This document shows positions 47,574-54,691 of a stretch of DNA of 64,000 bases, in pieces (position 1 is the stretch's first letter; the number at the start of each line of letters is the position of its first letter). The stretch lies in assembly GCA_031459615.1 (NCBI GenBank), contig JAVKIE010000001.1:186001-250000 (forward strand). The letters are read 5' to 3'. The translations under genes were made by a program, and so were the position numbers. The stretch is from Calidihabitans tengchongensis. Its GTDB lineage: Bacteria > Sysuimicrobiota > Sysuimicrobiia > Sysuimicrobiales > Kaftiobacteriaceae. The notes beneath the pieces are model-generated. The model worked only from the letters and a program-made list of their open reading frames with translations, ran no database searches and had not been told where the DNA came from.

Positions 47574-48315
47574 GCTGGACGGGCGGGTGGCCATCGTCAC
47601 CGGCGCGTCGGGCGGCATCGGGCGGGCCATCGCCCTGGCGCTGGCCGAGGCGGGGGCGGCGGTGGTGGTGCACTACGCCACCCGCCGGGGCAGCGCCGAG
47701 GCCGTGCGGGAGGCGATCGTCTCCCGGGGCGGGCGCGCGGTGGTGGTGCAGGCCGACGTCGCCACGGCGGAAGGCGCGCGGGCGGTGGTGGCCGCGGCCC
47801 TGCGGGAGTTCGGCCGGGTGGACATCCTGGTCAACAACGCCGGCGCTCTGCGGGATACCCTGGTCCTGCGGATGAGCGAGGAGGACTGGCGCTCGGTCCT
47901 GGACGTCAACCTCACCGGGGCGTTCTTGTGCACCAAGGCCGTGCTGCGGGAGTTCGTTCGCCAGCACCGGGGGCGGATCATCAACATCGCCTCGGTGGTC
48001 GCCGAGGTGGGCAATCCCGGGCAGGCCAACTACGTGGCGGCCAAGGCCGGCCTCATCGGCCTGACCAAGGCCGTGGCCCGGGAGGTGGCCTCCCGGGGCA
48101 TCACGGTAAACGCCGTGGCCCCCGGGTACATCCAGGCGGGGATGACCGAATCCCTGCGCGAGGAGCAGATGGCGGCCCTCCTGGAGCAGGTTCCCCTGGG
48201 GAGGGCAGGGAAACCTGAGGAAGTGGCCGCGGCTGTGGTCTTTCTGGCCTCGGACGACGCCGCCTACATCACCGGCCAGGTCCTCAACGTGGACGGGGGG
48301 CTGGTCATGCGGTGA
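47566..48315 (+). CDS. fabG: 3-oxoacyl-ACP reductase FabG
   Basis: 249 residues. SDR fold: VTGASGGIGRAIALALAEAG (cofactor), NNAGALRDTLVLRMSEEDW, the catalytic Ser in INIASVVAEVG, and the YxxxK pair in NYVAAKAGLIGLTKAVARE. VAPGYIQAGMTESL and ITGQVLNVDGGLVM close it. NADPH reduction of 3-oxoacyl-ACP. The SD GGGAGGCCCTC lies inside the fabD end. Confidence 0.96.
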   Translation: MGRLDGRVAIVTGASGGIGRAIALALAEAGAAVVVHYATRRGSAEAVREAIVSRGGRAVVVQADVATAEGARAVVAAALREFGRVDILVNNAGALRDTLVLRMSEEDWRSVLDVNLTGAFLCTKAVLREFVRQHRGRIINIASVVAEVGNPGQANYVAAKAGLIGLTKAVAREVASRGITVNAVAPGYIQAGMTESLREEQMAALLEQVPLGRAGKPEEVAAAVVFLASDDAAYITGQVLNVDGGLVMR

Positions 48316-48352
48316 CCCGCGGCCTGGGGCTGGCGGGGCCGACCGGGGCAGG

Positions 48353-48358
48353 TACACT
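48353..48358 (+). promoter_or_regulatory. Possible -10 element before acpP
   Basis: TACACT (GGTACACTAG context) in the fabG-acpP gap, 20 bases before the ACP start. The -35 position is poor. The predicted start near 48365 would exclude the ATG at 48361 as the initiator of this transcript. Confidence 0.4.
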
Positions 48359-48378
48359 AGATGGGGGTGGGGCATCCG

Positions 48379-48630
48379 ATGGCAACGGTGTTTGAGCGCG
48401 TCAAGAACATCGTGGTGGAGCAGCTGGGCGTGTCGGCCGACGAGGTGTCCCCCGAGTCGTCGTTCGTCGACGACCTGGGGGCGGACTCCCTGGACGTGGT
48501 GGAGCTGGTGATGGCCCTGGAAGAGGAGTTCGGGGTGGAGATCCCCGACGAGGAGGCCGAGAAGATCGCCACCGTGGGGGAGGCCGTCAAGTACATCGAG
48601 GCCCACCTGAGCGAGCACGCCACCGAGTAG
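48379..48630 (+). CDS. acpP: Acyl carrier protein
   Basis: 83 residues from ATG 48379 (MATVFERVKNIVVEQLG), matching the usual ACP N-terminus. An ATG at 48361 would add six residues but probably lies before the transcription start. The phosphopantetheine Ser is in DDLGADSLDVVELVMALEEE. EFGVEIPDEEAEKIATVGEA is helix III. Very acidic, as expected. Carries growing acyl chains for the Fab enzymes around it and for PlsX. GGTGGGG supplies a ribosome site. Confidence 0.97.
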   Translation: MATVFERVKNIVVEQLGVSADEVSPESSFVDDLGADSLDVVELVMALEEEFGVEIPDEEAEKIATVGEAVKYIEAHLSEHATE

Positions 48631-48648
48631 GCTGGCGGGGAGCGGGGG

Positions 48649-49896
48649 ATGGCCCAGAGGCGGGTGGTGGTGACCGGGGTGGGGGTGGTGACCCCCATCG
48701 GCATCGGGAAGGAGGCCTTCTGGGCGTCGCTGGTGGCCGGGCGCAGCGGCGTGCGCCGCATCAGCCGGTTCGACCCGTCGGCGTTCGACACCCAGATCGC
48801 CGCCGAAGTCCTGGACTTCGACCCCACCGCCTTCATGGACCGCAAGGACGTCCGCCGCAACGACCGCTTCGTCCAGTTTGCCTATGCCGCGGCGCGGATG
48901 GCTCTGGACGACGCGGGATTCACCATCACCCCCCGCAATGCCGGCGAGGTGGGGGTCCTCATCGGGTCGGGCATCGGCGGGGCGGAGACGTGGGAAAACC
49001 AGCACCAGACCCTGCTGGAGCGCGGGCCCGGCCGGGTGAGCCCCTTCTTCATCCCCATGATCATCATCAACATGGCCTCGGGGATCGTGAGCATCCTCAC
49101 CGGCGCCCGGGGACCCAATAGCGCGGTGGTCACCGCCTGCGCCACCGGCGGCCACGCCATCGGGGACGCGATGCGCATCATCCAGCGGGGCGAGGCGACG
49201 GCGATGCTGGCCGGGGGGACGGAGGCGGCCATCACCCCCCTCAGCGTCGCCGGCTTCTGCTCCATGAAGGCGATGTCCACCCGCAACGACGAGCCCCACC
49301 GGGCCTGCCGCCCCTTCGACGCCGGGAGGGACGGGTTTGTGATGGGGGAGGGGGCGGGGGTGGTCCTGCTGGAGGACCTGGGGCACGCCCTGCGGCGGGA
49401 GGCCCGCATCTACTGCGAACTGGTGGGGTACGGGATGAGCGCCGACGCCTACCACATCACCCAGCCGGATCCGGAGGCCGAGGGCGCGACCCGCAGCATG
49501 GCCAACGCCCTCCGGGATGCCGGCATCGATCCCGCAGAGGTGGACTACATCAACGCCCACGGCACCAGCACCCCTTACAACGACCGCACCGAGACCCTGG
49601 CCATCAAGCGGGTGCTGGGTCCCCACGCCCGGCGGGTGGCGGTGAGTTCCACCAAGTCCATGACGGGTCACCTGCTGGGCGCCGCGGGAGGTGTGGAGCT
49701 GATCGCGTGCGCGCTGGCCATCGAGCGCCAGATCCTGCCGCCCACCATCAACTACGAGGTGCCGGATCCGGACTGCGACCTGGACTACGTGCCCAACCGG
49801 GCGCGGCCCGCCGAGGTGCGGGTGGCCATGTCCAATGCGTTCGGGTTCGGCGGGCACAACGCCACCCTGGTGGTCCGTCGGTATGACGGGCGCTGA
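48649..49896 (+). CDS. fabF: 3-oxoacyl-ACP synthase II (FabF)
   Basis: 415 residues, ATG after GGGGAGCGGGGG. VVVTGVGVVTPIGIGKEAFW opens it. Cys in NSAVVTACATGGHAIGDAMR, first His in YINAHGTSTPYNDRTETLA, second His in KSMTGHLLGAAGGVELIA, the condensing-enzyme triad of elongating KAS. It extends acyl-ACP with malonyl-ACP. Its last 14 bases overlap the RNase III gene. FabZ, FabI/FabK and acetyl-CoA carboxylase are not in the window. Confidence 0.96.
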   Translation: MAQRRVVVTGVGVVTPIGIGKEAFWASLVAGRSGVRRISRFDPSAFDTQIAAEVLDFDPTAFMDRKDVRRNDRFVQFAYAAARMALDDAGFTITPRNAGEVGVLIGSGIGGAETWENQHQTLLERGPGRVSPFFIPMIIINMASGIVSILTGARGPNSAVVTACATGGHAIGDAMRIIQRGEATAMLAGGTEAAITPLSVAGFCSMKAMSTRNDEPHRACRPFDAGRDGFVMGEGAGVVLLEDLGHALRREARIYCELVGYGMSADAYHITQPDPEAEGATRSMANALRDAGIDPAEVDYINAHGTSTPYNDRTETLAIKRVLGPHARRVAVSSTKSMTGHLLGAAGGVELIACALAIERQILPPTINYEVPDPDCDLDYVPNRARPAEVRVAMSNAFGFGGHNATLVVRRYDGR

Positions 49897-50746
49897 GCAC
49901 ACGGCCGCGCCGACGCCCACCGCCGTGCCCCCCGATCGGGACGCCCGGCTGGCCGAGCTGGAGGCCCGGCTGGACGTACGCTTCCGGGACCGGCGGTTGC
50001 TGGACCTGGCCCTGCGCCACGGGTCGTACGGTCCCGTGGTGCCCGGCGAGCCCCGGCAGAGCTACGAGCGGCTCGAGCTGCTGGGCGACGCGGTCCTCAA
50101 CCTGGTGGTCTGCGACCACCTCTACCACCGCTATCCGGAAGCCTCCGAGGGGGACCTGGCCAAGCTGCGGGCCCGCATCGTCAGCGAGCCGTGGCTGGCC
50201 CGCGTCGCCTCGTCCCTGGACCTGGGCCGGTACATCCTGCTGGGCAAGGGAGAGGAAAAGGCCGGCGGGCGTGCCCGGCCGGCCCTGCTGGCCGACGTGC
50301 TGGAGGCGATCCTGGGCGCCGTGTACGTGGACTCGGGCTACGGGGTGGCTCACGCCGTGGCCACCCGGCTGCTGCAGGACGCCTTCGACGCCCTGGAGGA
50401 GCCCAGCGAAGACTACAAGAGCGAGCTGCAGGAGTTGCTGCAGCAGCGCGAGCGCCGCATCCCCCGCTACCGCATCCGGGGCCAGGAAGGCCCGGACCAC
50501 GCCCGGGTCTTTGTGGCCACGGTGGAGGCCGGTGGGCGCATCCTGGGCGAGGGACGCGGCCCCAGCAAGAAACAGGCGGAGCAGGCGGCGGCCCGGGACG
50601 CCCTCCGCCGCCTGACGCTGCGGGAGCGAACTCCCGAGCCCGCGGAGGAGGTCCCGGCCGCCCCGGCCGGCGACCAGGCACCGGCCGGGGCGGTCTCCGG
50701 GGGCCGCCGCCGGCGGCGGCGCCGCCACGGACGGGGGCACCGATGA
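49883..50746 (+). CDS. rnc: Ribonuclease III
   Basis: 287 residues from ATG 49883, within the fabF end. About 35 variable residues precede the fold. The signature ERLELLGDAVLNLVVCDHLY holds the Glu/Asp metal ligands, ALLADVLEAILGAVYVDSG the second metal site, and the dsRNA-binding domain starts at DYKSELQELLQQ and includes GRGPSKKQAEQAAARDAL. The tail (about 45 residues) is Pro/Ala-rich and ends in a run of arginines, longer than usual and probably RNA-binding. It processes rRNA precursors and other duplex RNA. Confidence 0.95.
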   Translation: MTGAEHTAAPTPTAVPPDRDARLAELEARLDVRFRDRRLLDLALRHGSYGPVVPGEPRQSYERLELLGDAVLNLVVCDHLYHRYPEASEGDLAKLRARIVSEPWLARVASSLDLGRYILLGKGEEKAGGRARPALLADVLEAILGAVYVDSGYGVAHAVATRLLQDAFDALEEPSEDYKSELQELLQQRERRIPRYRIRGQEGPDHARVFVATVEAGGRILGEGRGPSKKQAEQAAARDALRRLTLRERTPEPAEEVPAAPAGDQAPAGAVSGGRRRRRRRHGRGHR

Positions 50747-51252
50747 GACAGCTGTGGGCGCCGTGGCGGGTGGAGTATATCCGACAGGGAACGCCGGGAG
50801 CGTGCATCTTCTGCGCGGCGGCCGAAGGATCCGACGATCGCGCGGCGCTGGTGGTGGCCCGGGGGCGGCGCTGCTTCGTGCTGCTGAACCGCTTTCCCTA
50901 CAACAGCGGCCACGTGATGGTGGTGCCCTACCGCCACTGCAGCCGGCTGGCGGACCTGGAGGATGCCGAGGCGACTGAACTGATCCGGTATACCGACTAC
51001 TCCGTCCGGGCCGCCGAGCGCGCCCTGCGCCCGGAGGGGTACAACATCGGCCTGAACCTGGGCCGGGCCGCCGGGGCGGGCATCGAGGACCACCTGCACG
51101 TGCACGTGGTGCCGCGGTGGGTGGGCGACACCAACTTCATGCCCGTCCTGGGCGATGTGAAGGTGATTCCCGAGCACCTGGAGGACACCCGCCGCCGCCT
51201 GGCCGAGGCGTTTGCCGCCGTGCTGCGGGAAGCCGGGGAGGGTGAACGGTGA
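50743..51252 (+). CDS. HIT-family hydrolase or Ap4A phosphorylase
   Basis: 169 residues; ATGA overlap with rnc. LWAPWRVEYIRQGTPGACIF is typical of the Gram-positive/mycobacterial Ap4A-phosphorylase-like branch, CIFCAA may bind zinc, and RFPYNSGHVMVVPYRHCSRL is the core. The histidine triad is DHLHVHVVPRWVGDTNFMP. It probably acts on dinucleoside polyphosphates or nucleotide adducts; Rv2613c is the closest type I recognise. The next gene starts within its last bases. Confidence 0.92.
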   Translation: MRQLWAPWRVEYIRQGTPGACIFCAAAEGSDDRAALVVARGRRCFVLLNRFPYNSGHVMVVPYRHCSRLADLEDAEATELIRYTDYSVRAAERALRPEGYNIGLNLGRAAGAGIEDHLHVHVVPRWVGDTNFMPVLGDVKVIPEHLEDTRRRLAEAFAAVLREAGEGER

Positions 51253-52535
51253 GGACCGTCGCCGCATTCATGGCCCGCGCCGTGATCACCGCCTCGCCCG
51301 AGGAGACGGTCGCGGCGGTCGCCCGGCGGCTGGCGGAGCACCGGATCGGCGGCGCGCCGGTGGTGGATCCGGAGGGCCGGATCGTGGGCATCGTCACCCT
51401 CCGGGACCTGGTGGGCCAGCCTCCCTACCGGCCGGTTCGCGAGGTGATGACCCGCCAGGTGATTACCGTCTCGCCGGGGGAGCGGATTACCGACGCCTAC
51501 GACCTGATGAAGCGCCACGGGGTGGGGCGGCTGCCGGTGGTGGACGAAGCCGGGCGGGTGGTGGGGGTGGTGACCCGGGGAGACCTGCTCCACGAGCTGG
51601 GCCGCCTCACCGACCCCCTCACGGGCCTGCCCTGGTCTGGCACCCTGCGCCAGCAGGCGGCCGACCTGCTGAAGGCCGGACGGGAGATCACCGTGCTGTT
51701 CATCGACCTGGACGACTTCGGCCTGGTGAACAAACTGTACGGGCACGTGGTCGGAGACCGGGTGATCCAGGCGGTGGCGGCCCTGGTGCGAGATCATACC
51801 GATCCCGCCCGGGACAGCGTCTGCCGGTACGCCGGCGACGAGTTTGCCATCGTCTCCACCCGCAGTGCCGCCGAGGCCACCGCCCTGGCCCGCCGCCTGC
51901 GGGAGGCGATTGTCGAGCTGGACGTGCCGGGAGCGCCCCCGGGCAGCATCAGCGCGTCGGTGGGAATCGCCGGGGGCAAGCGCACCGCCGAGCGGCACGA
52001 CATCCACTACGAAGCCACCGTGGACGACCTGCTCACGCTGGCCAGCCGGGCGTCCACCCTGGCCAAGCGCACCGAAGAGCGCATCCTCCACGGGGCGCAG
52101 ATTCCCCCGGCCGCCCCGCATCCGGGGCCGGGTCCGACGCGGCGGGCGGCGATCCGGCGGATCGACCTGGGGGTGGAGGAGGGGCGGGGGACCGCCACGG
52201 TGGAGCTGGAGTGGGATGGCCACCGCGCCACCGGGCAGGCCGCCGGGCCCGCCCTGGGCACCGCCGGCCTGCGCCTGCTGGTGGACGCCACGGTGACGGC
52301 CGCCCGGCAGTGGCTGCCTCCGCAGTGGGAGGTGGCGGTGGAGGAGATCTCCCGCACGCCGCTGGACCAGGGCGAGGCGGTGCACATCCTGCTGGTGGCC
52401 GCACGCCCGGGCGGCGGTCCCCAGTACCTGCTAGGTTCCGCGCTGTTCACCGCCGACCCGCACGAGGCCGTGGTCCGGGCCACCATGAAGGCCGTCAACC
52501 GCATCCTGGCCCAGGCCCGCCGGATCGAAGGGTAG
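51249..52535 (+). CDS. Twin-CBS plus GGDEF protein with unassigned C-terminal domain
   Basis: 428 residues, GTG start in a GTGA overlap. Residues 1-57 and 62-118 are two CBS motifs (MARAVITASPEETVAAVARR, MTRQVITVSPGERITDAYDL), likely adenine-nucleotide sensors. Residues 119-280 are a GGDEF domain (TDPLTGLPWSGTLRQQAADL, VLFIDLDDFGLVNKLYGHVV) with active-site YAGDEF at 195-199; AGDEF variants can be active. No RxxD I-site is clear. Residues about 300-428 form a separate alpha/beta unit (TATVELEWDGHRATGQAAGP, ARQWLPPQWEVAVEEISRTP) that I cannot assign. A nucleotide-gated c-di-GMP synthase is a fair guess. Confidence 0.85.
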   Translation: MRTVAAFMARAVITASPEETVAAVARRLAEHRIGGAPVVDPEGRIVGIVTLRDLVGQPPYRPVREVMTRQVITVSPGERITDAYDLMKRHGVGRLPVVDEAGRVVGVVTRGDLLHELGRLTDPLTGLPWSGTLRQQAADLLKAGREITVLFIDLDDFGLVNKLYGHVVGDRVIQAVAALVRDHTDPARDSVCRYAGDEFAIVSTRSAAEATALARRLREAIVELDVPGAPPGSISASVGIAGGKRTAERHDIHYEATVDDLLTLASRASTLAKRTEERILHGAQIPPAAPHPGPGPTRRAAIRRIDLGVEEGRGTATVELEWDGHRATGQAAGPALGTAGLRLLVDATVTAARQWLPPQWEVAVEEISRTPLDQGEAVHILLVAARPGGGPQYLLGSALFTADPHEAVVRATMKAVNRILAQARRIEG

Positions 52536-52705
52536 GGGGCCTGCACTCGGGGCGGTACGCGGGAGACCGACGAGGTCCGTCTGCAGGTGGCGCGGTGGGT
52601 CGCCCCGCGATCCGCGCCCGCGGGCGCTCGCCCCAGGCGGACGGCGCCAGGCGCGCGGGTGTGACGGCGGCGGGCGGCGGATGATCGCTGGGTACGGGAG
52701 GGTGG

Positions 52706-53251
52706 ATGCGCGTGGGAACTGCTGGCCTGACCGACCGCGCCGGATTTCACCCGGCGCACCTGTATGCCTACCTGGAAGCGGCGAGGGCCCGACTGCTGCA
52801 GTGGGTGGGCGGGCTCACCGACGAGCAATACGCCCGGGAGTTCCCGTTCGGCCACCGTTCCATCCGGGCGACCCTGGTGCACACGGCCTCCGCCGAGTGG
52901 ACCTACGGGCGCCGCCTGCGCGGGGAGGTGGTGCCCCCGCCTGAGGAGCGGCCGTTCGCCCGGTTCGCCCGGACCGGGGTGCAGCCCCTGGCGGCGGCGT
53001 GGGCGGAGCTGGCGGCGCAGACCCGGCAGACCCTGGCGGCCATCACCGACTGGACCGCGCCGGTGGAGTACGCGGGCCTGGACGGGGTCCGCATCCGCAC
53101 CACCACCGGAGGGATCGCCGCCCAGCTGCTGTTCCACGAGGTGCACCACCGGGCGCAGGTGATGGCCATGCTGCGCCAGTGCGGCGTATCCGCCCAGAAC
53201 CTGGACTACTCGATCCTGATGTTCGAGCGCCTGCCGTCCTCGGAGGGCTGA
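52706..53251 (+). CDS. DinB/YfiT family metal-binding protein
   Basis: 181 residues; ATG 52706 or GTG 52712, both near GGGAGGG. Four-helix bundle with the DinB triad of His: TLVHTASAEWTYGRRLRGE and LLFHEVHHRAQVMAMLRQCG. The last His motif is the nickel/zinc ligand set. Members include thiol transferases using bacillithiol or mycothiol; the substrate is not readable. Despite the name there is no LexA box before it. The 170 bases upstream (52536-52705) are GC-rich and show no clear promoter. Confidence 0.88.
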   Translation: MRVGTAGLTDRAGFHPAHLYAYLEAARARLLQWVGGLTDEQYAREFPFGHRSIRATLVHTASAEWTYGRRLRGEVVPPPEERPFARFARTGVQPLAAAWAELAAQTRQTLAAITDWTAPVEYAGLDGVRIRTTTGGIAAQLLFHEVHHRAQVMAMLRQCGVSAQNLDYSILMFERLPSSEG

Positions 53252-53271
53252 CGGCCGCCCGGAGGTCTCTG

Positions 53272-53487
53272 ATGCGCGGACGCCGCAGCGGTGCCGATGT
53301 GGCCAGCCGGCCATTGATGCCAGGCGCCCGGGTGCGTGTTCTGGCCGAGCCCGGCCATCCCCAGGGCACGGTGGTGCGGGTCCTGCCGCTCTACGGCGTG
53401 GTCACCGTGGCATTGGATTCGCCCAGGGCCGAGCGGATGTACCCCGCAGATCAGGTGGAGGTGCTGGAGGTCTCTCCCACCGCCTGA
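53272..53487 (+). CDS. Small SH3-like beta-barrel protein, unknown
   Basis: 71 residues, ATG after GGAGGTCTCTG. SRPLMPGARVRVLAEPGHPQ, GTVVRVLPLYGVVTVALDS and RMYPADQVEVLEV give five short strands typical of KOW/SH3-like barrels. I do not recognise a family. It follows the DinB gene by 20 bases and is probably co-transcribed. The good ribosome site and strand pattern make it likely to be real. Confidence 0.65.
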   Translation: MRGRRSGADVASRPLMPGARVRVLAEPGHPQGTVVRVLPLYGVVTVALDSPRAERMYPADQVEVLEVSPTA

Positions 53488-53547
53488 GGGACGGCTCGGT
53501 GGCGTCCTCTGCCGGCGCTCCGGGCGAGAGGTCGACAGCGGGAGACC

Positions 53548-53577
53548 TTGACGGCTCGTGGCGGCGCCGCTCATAGT
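53548..53577 (+). promoter_or_regulatory. Possible promoter of the HAD-glpD leader
   Basis: TTGACG at 53548-53553, 18-base spacer, CATAGT at 53572-53577. The -10 runs into the first copy of the 15-base repeat. The transcript would start around 53584. Confidence 0.45.
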
Positions 53578-53605
53578 AGTGGTGAGCACCGTAGTGGTGA
53601 GCACC
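53576..53605 (+). repeat. Perfect tandem 15-base repeat containing a dyad
   Basis: GTAGTGGTGAGCACC occurs twice with no gap (53576-53590 and 53591-53605). Each copy includes GGTG-AG-CACC, a two-fold symmetric half-site pair. Placed across the predicted -10 and start, it looks like two adjoining operator sites. Confidence 0.85.
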
Positions 53606-53633
53606 CCGACGGGGGCGGGAGAGACCAGAGAGA

Positions 53634-53674
53634 ACCCGCTCGGGCCTGCGAGGGCCGGGTGGGTTTTTGGTTTT
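53634..53674 (+). terminator. Terminator or attenuator upstream of the HAD-glpD operon
   Basis: ACCCGCTCGGGCC (53634-53646) pairs with GGGCCGGGTGGGT (53652-53664) with two wobble pairs and one mismatch, loop TGCGA, then TTTTTGGTTTT. It ends about 68 bases before the HAD gene ATG. It may end the DinB/SH3 transcript, or attenuate a leader that starts near 53584. Confidence 0.8.
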
Positions 53675-53741
53675 GCGGGATTTCTTCCGGGAGGCGTCGC
53701 CTCCCCGTGGTGATTCGGGGTCCGTCGGGGGAAGGGGACAG

Positions 53742-54587
53742 ATGATCCGCCGGCGCCCCCAGCGTATCTACCGGGGGTACGCCGTAGACCTGGACGGGAC
53801 GGTGTACCTGGGAGACACCCTGCTGCCCGGCGCGGACCGCGCAGTGGACACGCTGCGGCGGAGCGGGGCCCGGGTGGTGTTTCTGTCCAACAATCCTCTG
53901 TACACCCGGGAGGACCATGCGGCCAAGCTCACGCGCCTGGGCATCCCTACACCGCCCGAGGATGTGATCAACTCCTCCGCTGTCCTGGCCCGATACCTGG
54001 CGTCCACCGCGCCCGGGGCGCGCCTCTTTGTCATCGGCGAGGAGTCGGTGAAAAGCGAGCTCGCAGCCGCGGGCCTGCGGCTGGTGGAGCGGCCCGAGGA
54101 TGTGGACTACGTGGTCGCGTGTTTCGACCGGACCTTCGATTATCGCAAACTCCGGGCGGGGTTTGCCGCCCTGCGCCGGGGCGCCCGCTTTGTGGCCACC
54201 AACCTCGACCCGTACTGCCCCACGCCCGATGGAGGCCTGCCCGACGCGGGAGCGGTGGTGGCGGCTCTGGAGGCCGCCACCGGCCGGCGCGTGGAGGAGG
54301 TGGCGGGCAAGCCCTCGCCCATCATGGCCCGGGTCCTCCTGGAACGCCTGGGCACCCCGGTGGAGGACACGCTGGTGGTGGGTGACCGGCTGGAGACGGA
54401 CGTGGTCCTGGGCAAGAAGATGGGGTGCGCCACCGCGGTGGTGCTGACCGGTGCCACCACCCCGGAGATGGTGGAGCGTTGTCCAGAGCCGCCGGACTTC
54501 GTCCTGGCCACTCTGGCGGAGGTGGTCCCCGACGGTGTCGCGCCCGGGAGGCAGGGGGACGACCGGGGGAGCCCTCCGGTCGGCTGA
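53742..54587 (+). CDS. HAD-IIA family sugar/glycerol phosphatase
   Basis: 281 residues from ATG 53742 (SD GGGGAAGGGG); an ATG at 53667 would lie inside the terminator. HAD motifs: I GYAVDLDGTVYLGDTLLPGA, II VVFLSNNPLYTREDHAAKLT, III AGKPSPIMARVLLERLG, IV VGDRLETDVVLGKKMGCATA. The C2-type cap lies between II and III. NagD/AraL/YutF and mycobacterial glycerol-3-phosphate phosphatase are relatives. glpD follows, so glycerol 3-phosphate or a related phosphate is a likely substrate, by context only. Confidence 0.88.
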   Translation: MIRRRPQRIYRGYAVDLDGTVYLGDTLLPGADRAVDTLRRSGARVVFLSNNPLYTREDHAAKLTRLGIPTPPEDVINSSAVLARYLASTAPGARLFVIGEESVKSELAAAGLRLVERPEDVDYVVACFDRTFDYRKLRAGFAALRRGARFVATNLDPYCPTPDGGLPDAGAVVAALEAATGRRVEEVAGKPSPIMARVLLERLGTPVEDTLVVGDRLETDVVLGKKMGCATAVVLTGATTPEMVERCPEPPDFVLATLAEVVPDGVAPGRQGDDRGSPPVG

Positions 54588-54691
54588 GCGGTCTCAGGCG
54601 GCGGGGAGGGAGACCGGGCCGGGGCTGCACCGCCCCTTCCGGGGGACTGTTGAACGTGTCTTCACCTGACGGGAGGACTGAGGAGCGGTCG

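Noticed and set aside
53584..53668. Glycine or guanidine riboswitch in the HAD-glpD leader
   Set aside because: GGGAGAGACC resembles a glycine-aptamer start, but the remaining conserved strings are absent, and no guanidine hairpin pair with the right loops can be drawn.
53667..53741. ATG 53667 as the start of the HAD phosphatase
   Set aside because: It lies inside the T-run of the terminator, and the added residues are not conserved.
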